DNA of 64,000 nucleotides, from positions 445,876 to 509,875 of the forward strand of contig NZ_JAEHGD010000002.1 in the NCBI RefSeq assembly GCF_016097405.1, given 5' to 3'. Of the stretch, positions 54,057 through 63,253 are shown piece after piece (the stretch's first letter is position 1; the number at the start of each line of letters is the position of its first letter). The stretch comes from a methane-oxidizing endosymbiont of Gigantopelta aegis (lineage in GTDB: Bacteria > Pseudomonadota > Gammaproteobacteria > Methylococcales > Methylomonadaceae). The translations under genes were made by a program, and so were the position numbers. Under the pieces are notes generated by a model. The model was not told the origin of the DNA. It saw only the letters and a program-made list of their open reading frames with translations, and ran no database searches.

Positions 54057-54611
54057 CTATTGTGTCAAACCATTTAATGCATCGGCTGCTGATTTCACAG
54101 CGGCTGCTTTTTCTGACGTTTTTGTGGCCGTATCAGTAACTGGTTTGCTGACTGATTCTGTTAGAGAGGCGGCTTTTTCAGTCACCGCTGTGGCTGTTTT
54201 GTCTGCGGCATCACTTACCGCTTGTTTACCTGATTCGACAGCGGCTGTAGCGGCATCACTGGCGGCAGTTGTCGTATCAGAAGCCATTTGTTTTGCACTG
54301 TCAACAGCTGTGGATGCAGCATTTTTAGCCGCATCAGCTGCAGAACCGACCGCATCCTGGCCGGCTTCGGTAATATTGGTGGCTGCGTCAGATGTTGCGC
54401 TTGCTGCACTTGCCGCCGCTTCTTTAGCCTTTTCCAAGCTGCCGACTAATGAATCGGAAACAGTAGATGCGGCATTGTTAGCCGTTTCTTGGGTTTGTTC
54501 TGCAGCAGATGGCGTATTATTTGTCGCAGTCTGCTCGCCTTCTTGTGCTTTGTCACAAGCGGTTAAAGAAAGTCCGAGCGATGCAGCAATTAAGAGGTTT
54601 ATGGTTTTCAT
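54057..54611 (-). CDS. alanine-rich lipoprotein with helical repeats
   Basis: 184 residues: signal with lipobox (LLIAASLGLSLTAC), then a long Ala/Ser/Thr/Lys-rich stretch with quasi-repeats such as AASAASATSDAATNI, GSAADAAKNAASTAVDSAKQ and SDAADKTATAVTEKAASLTE, predicted as one long amphipathic helix or coiled coil. Similar to Lpp-like or apolipophorin-like spacer proteins. The opposite-strand open frame is a composition artefact. Converges with lpxB and is divergent from phoA. Function unknown; envelope spacer or stress lipoprotein is possible. Confidence 0.8.
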   Translation of the reverse strand: MKTINLLIAASLGLSLTACDKAQEGEQTATNNTPSAAEQTQETANNAASTVSDSLVGSLEKAKEAAASAASATSDAATNITEAGQDAVGSAADAAKNAASTAVDSAKQMASDTTTAASDAATAAVESGKQAVSDAADKTATAVTEKAASLTESVSKPVTDTATKTSEKAAAVKSAADALNGLTQ

Positions 54612-54720
54612 TTTTTATACCCTCAGTCAATGTGTTAGTTCAAACCGCCATTCTAGGACAAGTTTCCTTAAGGATATCTGAACAGATCATGTTTTTTCCT
54701 GGATAGAGGGGTGTTTTGTG

Positions 54721-54760
54721 TTGTCACCGGTTTGTCATAGATGTGTCATATAAATGTCAT
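54721..54760 (+). promoter_or_regulatory. two tandem Pho boxes ahead of phoA
   Basis: TTGTCAC (54721), TTGTCAT (54732), GTGTCAT (54743) and ATGTCAT (54754) repeat every 11 bases, two full 7-4-7 Pho boxes in tandem. A candidate -10 GATAAT follows at about 54771, giving a PhoB-dependent promoter about 80 bases before the phoA start. Confidence 0.92.
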
Positions 54761-54852
54761 GGCATCGCTGGATAATCAGCCTAGTCAGTGGACTATTAAA
54801 AAATAACCGCTGATGCTGCATAACACTAACAAAATATAATCGGGAAAAAATC

Positions 54853-56520
54853 ATGAAAATCAATTTTACTGCTTTGGCCGGCACACTGATGCTGGCCTTT
54901 ATCAGTGACGCGTCAGCCGATAGAAATCGTATTGTCCCTGCCTATCAGGCGACAAATCACTGGTTTGTAGAAGGCGCTGAGGTCATTAAACATCGGCCGA
55001 AGATGTATAGACGTAAAAAAGCCAAAAATATCATCCTGTTTGTCGGTGATGGTATGGGGGTGTCGACGATTACTGCCGCGCGTATTCTCGAAGGCCAACT
55101 TAAAGGCCAGCCGGGTGAAGAAAATATGCTCAGCTTCGACTTGTTTCCATATACTGCGATGGCGAAGACCTATAATGTCGATGCACAAACACCTGATTCT
55201 GCCGGGACTATGACGGCAATTATGACGGGTGTGAAAACCAATATCGGAGTCTTAGGTGTGGATGAATATGTCAGCCGAGGTGATTGTCGCTCAAGTTTTG
55301 GGCATGAATTGGTTACCGCGCTGGAATTGGCTGAAATTGCCGGGAAATCAACCGGTGTGGTGACGACAGCGCGTATCACCCATGCCACCCCTGCAGCGAC
55401 TTATGCTAAATCAGTCGAACGTAATTGGGAAGACAATTCGGATATGCCGGCCGATGCGATTGCAGCAGGCTGTGTTGATATTGCTGCACAGCTGGTCGAT
55501 TTTGAAAGCATGTTGAAAAGGCGTTTTCCTCGCGCGCGCCATATTGATGGTATTGACGTTGCTATGGGCGGTGGGCGTCGGCATTTTTTACCTAAGGATG
55601 CGGCATTTAACAGTCCTGATGCCCGTAGTGCAGTCGAAGGAGATCGTACCGATGGGCGCAACCTGATTCAGGAGTGGCAAACACGCTATTCTGATGGTGT
55701 TTATGTTTATGAGCAATCTGGGTTTTACAATATTGATCCTGAGTCTACCTCGAAGGTATTAGGGCTGTTCAACGAATCGCATATGCAGTATGAGGCTGAC
55801 CGCAGTAATGATGTTGCCGGTGAACCATCGCTGACAGAAATGACTGAAAAGGCCATCCGGATTCTTGATAATAACCGGAAAGGATATTTTTTGATGGTTG
55901 AAGCGGGTCGAATCGATCATGGTCATCATGCAGGCAATGCTTATACCGCACTGACCGATACTATAGAATTGGCAAAAGCCGTGCAGGCGGCTGTCGATAC
56001 GGCAGATATGGAGGATACCTTGATTCTGGTTACGGCCGATCATAGCCATGTGTTTACAATCGCTGGATATCCGAAGCGTGGCAATCCGATTCTGGGTAAA
56101 TTGGTCAGTGTTGGCCAAACTGAACCAGCGTTGGCAGCAGATGATCTTCCCTATACCACATTGGGTTATACCAACGGCCGTGGTTTTCGTGACTTAGGTG
56201 ATGAAACAAATGCCGATGTGGGTTATGGCTTACCGATTACTGAAGGCCGAGTGGATTTGACTGATGTTGATACCGAAGCACCGGGTTTTCATCAGGAAGC
56301 GTTGATTCCACGCAGTTCAGAAACGCATGCGGGCGAAGATGTGGTGATTTATGGTAAAGGGCCGGGCGCACATTTGTTGGGCGGTACGCAAGAGCAAAAC
56401 ATTATCTTTCATGTCATGAATGCAGCGGCGAAGTTGGAAGAGAAGGCCGGAGAAGCTATGCATCGTAGAGACGAAGGCAGATGGGATAAGTTGACAGCAT
56501 GGAGTAGGAATGATGACTGA
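54853..56520 (+). CDS. phoA: alkaline phosphatase, PhoA family
   Basis: 555 residues with a signal peptide (MKINFTALAGTLMLAFISDA). Zn/Mg and nucleophile motifs are intact: NIILFVGDGMG, TPDSAGTMTA (nucleophile Ser), EAGRIDHGHHAGN, VTADHSHVF and SETHAGEDV. Releases phosphate from monoesters in the periplasm. Two tandem Pho boxes precede it and an intrinsic terminator follows, so it is a monocistronic Pho gene. Slightly longer than E. coli PhoA because of loops around residues 210-300. Confidence 0.94.
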   Translation: MKINFTALAGTLMLAFISDASADRNRIVPAYQATNHWFVEGAEVIKHRPKMYRRKKAKNIILFVGDGMGVSTITAARILEGQLKGQPGEENMLSFDLFPYTAMAKTYNVDAQTPDSAGTMTAIMTGVKTNIGVLGVDEYVSRGDCRSSFGHELVTALELAEIAGKSTGVVTTARITHATPAATYAKSVERNWEDNSDMPADAIAAGCVDIAAQLVDFESMLKRRFPRARHIDGIDVAMGGGRRHFLPKDAAFNSPDARSAVEGDRTDGRNLIQEWQTRYSDGVYVYEQSGFYNIDPESTSKVLGLFNESHMQYEADRSNDVAGEPSLTEMTEKAIRILDNNRKGYFLMVEAGRIDHGHHAGNAYTALTDTIELAKAVQAAVDTADMEDTLILVTADHSHVFTIAGYPKRGNPILGKLVSVGQTEPALAADDLPYTTLGYTNGRGFRDLGDETNADVGYGLPITEGRVDLTDVDTEAPGFHQEALIPRSSETHAGEDVVIYGKGPGAHLLGGTQEQNIIFHVMNAAAKLEEKAGEAMHRRDEGRWDKLTAWSRNDD

Positions 56521-56547
56521 TACCGTTTTTCAAAAAGCGGATATCAA

Positions 56548-56577
56548 AGCGGGGTGCATTGTGCTCCCCGCTGTTTT
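56548..56577 (+). terminator. rho-independent terminator after phoA
   Basis: AGCGGGG (56548-56554) pairs with CCCCGCT (56566-56572), followed by GTTTT. It is 28 bases past the phoA stop. Confidence 0.88.
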
Positions 56578-56596
56578 CCGATTTAATCGACGACTA

Positions 56597-57447
56597 GGGG
56601 CTGTTGCCATTTCACATAGGTAACCATAAAAAGGCGCAAGCCAGAGCGATAGAGCCTTCAAAATTTCGTTTGAGTTTGTCATATCGCGTGGCGATCGCTC
56701 TGAAATGCTTAAGTCTTGCAAACACATTTTCAACGAGATGGCGATATTTGTAGAGACACCAATCCATTTCATCATTTCCCGAGTTGAATTCTTTTTTTCT
56801 TGGGATAACAGGAACAGCCCCTTTGTCTTTAATTTGAAGACGTAATGCTTCACTGTCATAGCCTCTGTCAGCAACTATATAGTCACCTTTTGGGAGCTCT
56901 GCAACTAATTTCGGTGCTTCTTTACAGTCATGAACTTCGCCGCCTGTCACTGAGAAATGAATAGGAAGACCACAGGCATCAACGGCCATATGAATTTTAC
57001 TGGTGTTCCCGGCGACAGATTTCCCTATCGCTGTTTCTTGTTCACAGGCCGCACCACTACTATGCTGATGTGCTTTCACAATACTCCCATCAATAAATTC
57101 CCATTCCAGGTCTGGATCAACAACCAAGGCGTTAAAAATACCCATCAGTTTTTCTTTACGAGACCAGTCATTGAATCGTTTATATACCGCATTCCAATTA
57201 CCAAAAGCCGTGGGTAAATCTCTCCAGGGACAACCTACTCGCAAGCGATAAAAAATACCTTCGACTGTTTTTCGAAGACAAGGTTTGTCATAAATTCCCA
57301 TTTTCAACATAATTATCTTCAGTTTCTCCCAAAGTTCATCCGTAAGCAGTTGTCGCGGCATAGTTTGCTTGTTTTTGAGTCAAAATAAACAATCTATGTG
57401 GCGGAGTTATTGAATTTCAAGGGGATTTTCAAAACGGCAACAGCCCC
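56597..57447 (-). mobile_element. IS5-family insertion sequence, copy 2, 851 bp
   Basis: Same terminal repeats as copy 1 (GGGGCTGTTGCC...GGCAACAGCCCC) and TA on both sides (56595-56596, 57448-57449). Sits 20 bases after the phoA terminator, ahead of a decayed gene. Same orientation as copy 1, 31.6 kb away. Confidence 0.96.
56612..57361 (-). CDS. IS5-family transposase, intact copy
   Basis: 249 residues, start MPRQLLTDELWEKLKIIMLK. DDE residues are visible: first Asp in EWEFIDGSIVKAHQHSSG, second in GDYIVADRGYDSEALR, Glu in HLVENVFARLKHFRAIATRY. The frame runs through PVIPRKKEFNSGNDEMDWCL to ACAFLWLPM, showing what copy 1 has lost. Likely able to move both copies. Confidence 0.93.
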   Translation of the reverse strand: MPRQLLTDELWEKLKIIMLKMGIYDKPCLRKTVEGIFYRLRVGCPWRDLPTAFGNWNAVYKRFNDWSRKEKLMGIFNALVVDPDLEWEFIDGSIVKAHQHSSGAACEQETAIGKSVAGNTSKIHMAVDACGLPIHFSVTGGEVHDCKEAPKLVAELPKGDYIVADRGYDSEALRLQIKDKGAVPVIPRKKEFNSGNDEMDWCLYKYRHLVENVFARLKHFRAIATRYDKLKRNFEGSIALACAFLWLPM

Positions 57448-57467
57448 TAATCTCGTATACTTTTATA

Positions 57468-58176
57468 TTGCTGATGATGCTGGTAAGTATTGTTAATGCT
57501 TCGGAAGTATGTACGGAATCTCCGGAACTCATGGGTGTCCGTTATCAACAGACGGTCGTTGATTTACAGAAAAAACAACGAAGACACGACATATGGAGCT
57601 GTGGCGTGATGGTAACCGGGTGTTATATGTCTATCCCGACCAGGGTCTTGCCGAACAATGGGAGCGTTCTGGTCACGGTAGTTTGCATCTGACGACCTGG
57701 TTTGATAAGGATAAGCAAGGTATCAGTATATGCCTGAAGACCTTGGAAAACGTGCGGGTCCAAAACACTGGGCTGAAAAGTGGCAGATTATAGCGGATTC
57801 GGCAGTGCAGGCGATGTCGCTTGAGGCGACTCGGGGCGAAGGCTGCTCGCTGACACAGGTGCGGGTAATGAGCTCCCAAAAACGTCAGGCCAGCTTAGAC
57901 TGGAATGTGGCCTTAAAATTACCTATGCGCTACAGCGTAAAAATCCAAGATAGGCATGAAATCTGGCAGCTTGAGGAAATGGTCACGGCGGCGGATCGAG
58001 TTAAACAGGCTTTTAATCAGCGTGCCGCTTATAAAACGACAGATTATATTGATATCGGCGACAACGAGTCAGACCCTTTTCTGCGCAAGCTTATTCACTT
58101 AGGCTTCGTATCACATGGTGCCAGTGGTTTTTATGATGCAGAGGGCCATGAGTTGAAAAGTGGGCATTCTCATTAG
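57468..58176 (+). pseudogene. decayed exported protein gene downstream of phoA
   Basis: Three frames each hold one piece of what reads as a single protein: a signal-like start (LLMMLVSIVNASEVCTESPE, from 57468), a middle (ELWRDGNRVLYVYPDQGLAE, about 57593-57700) and a long end (MPEDLGKRAGPKHWAEKWQI to GFYDAEGHELKSGHSH, 57730-58176). Two single-base indels near 57590 and 57715 would rejoin them to about 235 residues. The IS5 copy lies within 20 bases of the start and has probably removed its promoter. Family not recognised; the tail is rich in charged and aromatic residues. Could be sequencing error, but two shifts argue for decay. Confidence 0.75.
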
Positions 58177-58976
58177 CTTGATATAATCGTCAAGTTAATC
58201 ATTTCATAAAACAGCCTCGCAGTGAAGTCGGTTGTGAGGCTATTCATGGCTGAAATTATTCCGGCTTTAAATGGCTTTGTTGCATAAATAATCCACAGCG
58301 TACTCTTTTCTTAAATTCCAGTCTTTATTCATGAAACAGAATAACTTTCAGGCATACCCAGGCCTGTCATTTTATTCATTGCGCCGACGCGGAGATACGC
58401 CTCAACCATCTGAGCCGCAAAGGTCCGGTTTTTTAATTGGCCACTAAAGAGCGTTTTGATGCGAAACATAGCCGTTTCAGCCAGGCTGCGTTGATGATAA
58501 CCACTTTCTTGTTTCCATGCCTTTCTCCCGATTTCAGCGCAACGTTGAACAATCGCTGTTCTTGGATGAGTTCTCCCATCTTCATCACTCGGCCATTCCA
58601 CCGCCCCTTCCCGCGGCGGTATCAATGCATCGGCGCCTTTGTTACGAATCGCCTGATGACACTGGATCGTATCATAAGCGCCATCCGCCGCCACACTGGC
58701 AACTTGGTCGTGTTCATCCAGCTGCTCTAATAAATCCGGCAAGACTTCGGAATCACCAACAAAATTAGCCGTCATCTCAACTGCCACGACTTCCTGCGTT
58801 TGTGCATCAACCATGATATGGAGTTTACGCCAGGTTCTGCGCTTGCTGGCACCATGTTTGCGAACTTTCCACTCGCCTTCACCGTAGACTTTTAAGCCGG
58901 TCGAATCGACGACTAAGTGTCTTGGCGTTCGACTGCTTGAACGAGGCAGCCGAACCTCCAGAGGGAGTGGGTTAAA

Positions 58977-59808
58977 TCTGTGTTTATGCATGGATGTTTC
59001 TGCCAAATTCTACCTTATTTATTAACAAACCAATCACAATATCATGCATTTTTTCTAGCTTAGAGAAACAGATTGTTCGACGGGTCAATCGTTTGATCCA
59101 TGTTCTAAAATTCAGGTTTTTCGTTCAATTTTTGGGTATTTCTCTTCCCTATTTCATGTATCTCAGCATCAAGATGACGCTCATAAGCCCCCAGTCATCG
59201 GTGTAATAACGGCCAATATTTAAAGGGCTAAGTAACGCTTTTAATTCTTTGAAAACAATGTCCTTACGCTTGCCAAAAACATAAGCGAGTACCGTGTTGG
59301 TTTTATGATCAACAGCGTGCCATAGCCAGCGTTGATTGCTTTTATTGCCTACAAAAGACCACTGTTCATCCACTTCGGCCTCTTCACAGCAGACCTGCTC
59401 TAACCTGACCTCCAATGGTTTCCCTTGATCAAAGGTCTGAAAAGAGGGTTCACCTGAACAAGACTGTTTTCTTTATTTTTTAAAGTGCGGGTCACTGTGT
59501 TTTTATTGATTTTAAGAACCCGTGCTGTGTCTCGAGTGCCACTACTATTGATAGCCATTTCGACAATTTTTTCTTGGATTCCAAATTCACAGGCTTTGTA
59601 ACAATATTCCAACATGAAAGTGTTGGTTGGGCAGTCTGAAGTCTGGCAACGATATCGCTGTACACCACCATCGCTTCTGCCTGATTTCATCAGTTGAGTA
59701 TTAGTACAGTTTGGGCAGGCGATTGCTTGATAATATTTCATGAGGGAATTATGCAATAAATCACTTTCTTATTCTACTGTTCCTAGCATAAATACAGATT
59801 TAACCCAC
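58977..59808 (-). mobile_element. IS1-family element nested in the IS903-type element, about 830 bp
   Basis: Ends are 23-bp inverted repeats with one mismatch: GTGGGTTAAATCTG... at 58977-58999 and its complement at 59786-59808. No target duplication is visible, consistent with loss of one flank by deletion. Confidence 0.88.
58984..59741 (-). pseudogene. IS1-family transposase, frameshifted twice
   Basis: Start MKYYQAIACPNCTNTQLMKS with the zinc-finger-like cysteine pairs of InsA, then the helix-turn-helix (TARVLKINKNTVTRTLKNKE). Frame is lost near 59435 (four T where five read NPLFQTFDQGKPLEV), resumes in the InsB-like part (EVDEQWSFVGNKSNQRWLWH with the DEQW motif), and is lost again at the G run in YTDDWG (five where six restore DDWGAYERHL). 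The rest to 58984 reads as IS1 end (KRLTRRTICFSKLEKMHDIV). Both shifts are one-base losses in homopolymers. Confidence 0.88.
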
Positions 59809-60487
59809 TACCCAGAATACGTCATCGGGCTTCCTCTATAGCCTGTCTTTTCAGGCTGATGCCATTGCTTGATCATGGATTCTTCGAACCATAGCGTTAA
59901 TGAACCTCGATTGATCAAGGCTTGATTGTAATTCGACCAATTCTTTAGTTTGTAGCGTTGTTTCTTTTTCTTGTCCATGCCCTATAATATGGGGATCCTT
60001 ATGATTTATGCAACAAAGCCGCTTTAAATCGTCATGTTTTGGTTAAGATGACGGTTGGGGAAAAGCGGGTAGCCCACCGCTTGCGGGATTTTCTGGAAGT
60101 CAAGGACTGGAAAACAGAGTCATTGAAGCGGATTATCAAAAGCGAAGTCACATTAAGCGGTGATGATCGGGCTCGAATGGGTCTAATGAATAGACACTTC
60201 AGGCCACTGAGAACACAGAGAATAATGTTTCTACAGGGTCGTTAATAACCGAATGAATCCAGATCAGTCAATGGAATTAAACGATACAAACTATAACTCG
60301 GTGTGCTCTGTGATCTCTGTTTTGATAAAAGTTAGAGGCCAGAGAGTTTTTTCACAGTAATGGTGAATGGAAGATAGATTATGGGAATTAGATTGAAGAG
60401 CCGCTGCGTAACATCAGTAAATAAGTGACTGAATTTTAAAAAACACAAAGAGTTTGCCCATTTTTTATGAAATTTCCGCGTTAGGGC

Positions 60488-60516
60488 TTGCATAAGCCGC
60501 AGGAAGTTGGCATAAT
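60488..60516 (+). promoter_or_regulatory. promoter of the tRNA-Val gene
   Basis: TTGCAT (60488-60493) and CATAAT (60511-60516) with a 17-base spacer, 19 bases before the tRNA. The preceding 240 bases (from 60246) hold no gene; they contain an inverted pair around GAGGCC/CACAGAG motifs (about 60200-60345). Confidence 0.65.
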
Positions 60517-60534
60517 AACCGCTTCGAATACGAC

Positions 60535-60611
60535 AGGCGCGTAGCTCAGTTGGTTAGAGCACCACCTTGACATGGTGGGGGTCGGTAGTTCGAATCTACT
60601 CGCGCCTACCA
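60535..60611 (+). tRNA. tRNA-Val (anticodon GAC)
   Basis: Cloverleaf is clear: acceptor AGGCGCG/CGCGCCT, D-arm GCTCAGTTGGTTAGAGC, anticodon stem CCACC/GGTGG with loop TTGACAT (anticodon GAC), variable GGGTC region, T-arm with TTCGAAT, discriminator A and encoded CCA. Followed by an intrinsic terminator. Confidence 0.97.
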
Positions 60612-60617
60612 AACTTA

Positions 60618-60645
60618 AAAAGCATCCATCGTGATGCTTTTTTTT
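60618..60645 (+). terminator. rho-independent terminator after tRNA-Val
   Basis: AAAGCATC pairs with GATGCTTT around a short loop, followed by a run of T. It also lies immediately upstream of thrS, so thrS may need its own promoter or read-through. Confidence 0.88.
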
Positions 60646-60664
60646 ATTGTGGAAACAAAAAATA

Positions 60665-62572
60665 ATGCCTGTAATTACGCTTCCTGATGGTTCTCAACGT
60701 CAATTTGAGCAGCCAGTTACCGTTCTTGATGTTGCTCAATCAATTGGCTCCGGTCTGGCTAAGGCAACAATCGCCGGTAAGGTAAACGGAAAACTGGTTG
60801 ATGCCAGTACGCTTATTGATGCTGATGCCAGTCTGCAAATCATTACCGACAAGGATGATGAAGGGCTTGAGGTAATTCGCCATTCAACCGCACATTTATT
60901 AGCGCAAGCGGTTAAAGAGCTGTTTCCATCAGCGCAGGTCACGATAGGTCCTGTGATTGAAAATGGCTTCTATTATGACTTTGCGTATGAGCGGCCCTTC
61001 ACGCCGGAAGATTTAAAGGCGATAGAGAAAAAAATGCAGCAACTGGTTGCCGAAAATCTGCAAGTCAAACGGTCGGTAATGAGCCGGGATGAGGCTGTTG
61101 AGTTTTTCAAAGATTTAGGTGAGGAGTACAAGGCTGAAATTATCGAGTCCATCCCATCGAATGAAGAATTATCGTTGTACAGCCAGGGTGATTTTACCGA
61201 CTTGTGTCGTGGCCCGCATGTGCCGTCTACGGGTAAGCTGAAAGCCTTCAAGCTGATGAAAATTGCCGGTGCCTATTGGCGGGGTGATTCCAACAATGAA
61301 ATGCTGCAACGCATTTATGGCACGGCCTGGGGCGATAAAAAAGCGCTGAAAGAATACCTGCACCGTTTAGAAGAAGCCGAGAAGCGGGATCACCGTAAAC
61401 TGGGCAAGGCGCTGGATTTATTCCATTCGCAAGAAGAAGCGCCTGGCATGGTGTTCTGGCATGATAAAGGCTGGACGATTTATCAGCAGGTCGAGCAATA
61501 CATCCGCAATAAACTGCGTGTTAATGGCTATGGCGAAGTAAAAACGCCGCAGGTCGTAGATCGCAGCTTGTGGGAAAAATCCGGTCACTGGGACAAATTT
61601 GGTGAGATGATTTTTACCACCCACTCGGAAAGCCGTGATTATGCCATCAAGCCGATGAATTGCCCGTGCCATATTCAAATTTATAACCAAGGGCTTAAAA
61701 GTTATCGTGATTTGCCGATACGGATGGCAGAATTCGGTTCCTGTCATCGCAACGAGCCTTCAGGCACCTTGCATGGTTTGATGCGGGTCAGAAATTTTGT
61801 TCAGGATGATGCACATATTTTTTGCACTGAAGAGCAAATACAAGATGAAGTCTCGGCATTTATCGATTTGTTGTTTGAGGTATATAAGGATTTTGGTTTC
61901 GAGGATGTCATTATCAAATTATCAACCCGTCCGGAAAACCGGGTTGGAGATGATGCTGTCTGGGATAAGGCAGAACAGGCATTGGAACAGGCATTGAATG
62001 CCAAAAAACTGGACTGGGAATTGCAGCCCGGCGAAGGGGCATTTTATGGGCCGAAAATTGAATTCTCCTTGAAAGATTGTCTGGGCAGGGTTTGGCAATG
62101 TGGCACGATCCAGGTTGATTTTTCCATGCCAGGGCGGCTGGATGCCACCTATATCGCCGAGGATGGTTCCCGGCAGACACCGGTCATGCTGCACCGGGCT
62201 ATTTTAGGCTCGTTGGAACGCTTTATTGGTATTCTGATCGAGCATCATGCCGGCACTTTTCCATTATGGCTGGCTCCCGTTCAGGTTGTGGTGATGAATA
62301 TCGCCGACAGACAAGCTGAATATTGCCGGCAAATTGTTCAGGAATTAGAAAAACAAGGCTTTAGAGCAAAAATAGACTTGAGAAATGAGAAGATAGGCTT
62401 TAAAATTCGCGAGCATTCCATGCAACGTGTGCCTTATTTGCTTATAATTGGTGATAAGGAGCTGGACGAAAAAACGATTGCCGTTCGCACCCAAAAAGGG
62501 GATAACCTTGGTAGCATGGCGATTGATGATTTAGCTGCACGCATGCGGGATGAAATAGATCAAAAAAAATAA
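60665..62572 (+). CDS. thrS: threonyl-tRNA synthetase
   Basis: 635 residues from the ATG at 60665 ([20 protein letters not shown], the usual family start; a GTG at 60647 is an artefact). TGS domain at 1-60, editing domain with [12 protein letters not shown] and [13 protein letters not shown]-like [13 protein letters not shown], class II core with motif 2 ([20 protein letters not shown]) and the Zn-binding Cys in [10 protein letters not shown], then the anticodon-binding domain ([20 protein letters not shown]). First gene of the thrS-infC-rpmI-rplT cluster. Confidence 0.97.
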   Translation: MPVITLPDGSQRQFEQPVTVLDVAQSIGSGLAKATIAGKVNGKLVDASTLIDADASLQIITDKDDEGLEVIRHSTAHLLAQAVKELFPSAQVTIGPVIENGFYYDFAYERPFTPEDLKAIEKKMQQLVAENLQVKRSVMSRDEAVEFFKDLGEEYKAEIIESIPSNEELSLYSQGDFTDLCRGPHVPSTGKLKAFKLMKIAGAYWRGDSNNEMLQRIYGTAWGDKKALKEYLHRLEEAEKRDHRKLGKALDLFHSQEEAPGMVFWHDKGWTIYQQVEQYIRNKLRVNGYGEVKTPQVVDRSLWEKSGHWDKFGEMIFTTHSESRDYAIKPMNCPCHIQIYNQGLKSYRDLPIRMAEFGSCHRNEPSGTLHGLMRVRNFVQDDAHIFCTEEQIQDEVSAFIDLLFEVYKDFGFEDVIIKLSTRPENRVGDDAVWDKAEQALEQALNAKKLDWELQPGEGAFYGPKIEFSLKDCLGRVWQCGTIQVDFSMPGRLDATYIAEDGSRQTPVMLHRAILGSLERFIGILIEHHAGTFPLWLAPVQVVVMNIADRQAEYCRQIVQELEKQGFRAKIDLRNEKIGFKIREHSMQRVPYLLIIGDKELDEKTIAVRTQKGDNLGSMAIDDLAARMRDEIDQKK

Positions 62573-62593
62573 CTTAGACTGGAGGATTAGAAC

Positions 62594-63118
62594 ATCGCTT
62601 CTAAAAAAGATACAACGCGCTTGAATGACGCCATAACCGCAAGACGGATTAGGGTAATTGGCGCAGAAGGTGAACAGCTCGGCATTATTTCATTGACTGA
62701 AGCTAAACAGTTAGCGGCTGATGCGGGCATGGATTTGGTTGAAATTTCACCGAATGCAGATCCTCCGGTTTGTAAAATCATGGATTACGGCAAGTTTTTA
62801 TTTGAACAGAATAAAAAGCAACAAGCCGCTAAGAAGAAACAGAAACAAATTCAGGTTAAGGAAATCAAATTTAGGCCGGGAACGGAAGAAGGCGATTATC
62901 AGGTTAAATTACGGAATTTGACTAAATTCCTGAATGAAGGGAACAAAACCAAAATCACCATTCGCTTTCGAGGCCGCGAAATGAGCCATCGTGAAATTGG
63001 TATGGAGTTGTTAAAGCGGGTGGAAAAAGACTTAGAAGAAATTGCTGTCGTTGAGCAGTTTCCGAAAATGGAAGGGCGTCAGATGGTCATGGTCATGGGG
63101 CCTAAAAAGAAAAAATAA
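62594..63118 (+). CDS. infC: translation initiation factor IF-3, AUC start codon
   Basis: 174 residues. Binds the 30S subunit and rejects non-standard start codons and elongator tRNA. In-frame family sequence begins well before the first TTG (62621): the codons after ATC at 62594-62596 read [20 protein letters not shown], and a strong GGAGG lies eight bases before that ATC. No ATG, GTG or TTG fits this N-terminus. IF-3 genes often use AUU for self-control, since IF-3 discriminates against such codons; AUC is the counterpart here. Core motifs: [20 protein letters not shown] and [12 protein letters not shown]-like [20 protein letters not shown]. Confidence 0.93.
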   Translation: MASKKDTTRLNDAITARRIRVIGAEGEQLGIISLTEAKQLAADAGMDLVEISPNADPPVCKIMDYGKFLFEQNKKQQAAKKKQKQIQVKEIKFRPGTEEGDYQVKLRNLTKFLNEGNKTKITIRFRGREMSHREIGMELLKRVEKDLEEIAVVEQFPKMEGRQMVMVMGPKKKK

Positions 63119-63253
63119 GGCGCAAGCCTTAGTTGATAATGCAGGATGCATTATGTCGCGCAGATGCGCAGATAATTCGGCCGGGCCTTGCATTTTGCCT
63201 TGTCGGGTTTTTCTCAAAAGGATGTGTTTTATAACGATTATTGGAGAAAACAA

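Larger units (their letters stand above)
58329..59978 (-). pseudogene. IS903-type transposase, split by the IS1-type element and internally deleted
   Basis: The N-terminal piece (start at 59978) reads MDKKKKQRYKLKNWSNYNQA and ends at about RGSPMTYSG. The C-terminal piece (58976 down to 58329) resumes at LEVRLPRSSSRTPRHLVVDS and contains the DDE residues (VVDSTGLKVYGEGEWK; VASVAADGAYDT; QRSLAETAMFRIKTLFSG). Compared with the family layout, some 45-50 residues between the two pieces are missing, so the nested insertion came with a deletion of adjacent sequence. Confidence 0.88.
58273..60020 (-). mobile_element. IS5-family, IS903-type element carrying a nested IS1-type element
   Basis: Terminal repeats GGCTTTGTTGCATAAAT (58273) and ATTTATGCAACAAAGCC (ending 60020), with 9-bp target duplications GCTTTAAAT (58264-58272 and 60021-60029), as expected for the IS903 group. 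An IS1-type element sits inside. Confidence 0.95.
58246..60245 (+). pseudogene. remnant of a NERD-type nuclease gene, interrupted by an IS903-type element
   Basis: Joining 58246-58272 to 60030-60245 across the 9-bp duplication gives MAEIIPALNRHVLVKMTVGE, continuing KRVAHRLRDFLEVKDWKTES to a stop at 60245, about 80 codons. The start and the piece VKDWK resemble the beginning of NERD-domain nuclease/helicase proteins (typically ...RRLRDFLEDDY... and later ...FLEVKDWK...). The two parts are fused directly, so the stretch between two FLE motifs was lost before or after the insertion. Only a remnant; the C-terminal 40 residues are not recognisable. Confidence 0.6.

Noticed and set aside
54019-54681. 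220-codon plus-strand frame rich in Ala, Ser and Val
   Set aside because: It is the complement of the Ala-rich lipoprotein gene; the lipoprotein strand has a signal peptide and lipobox.
60039-60245. Independent 68-codon gene after the IS903-type element
   Set aside because: It rejoins in frame with 58246-58272 across the element's target duplication, so it is the tail of an interrupted remnant.
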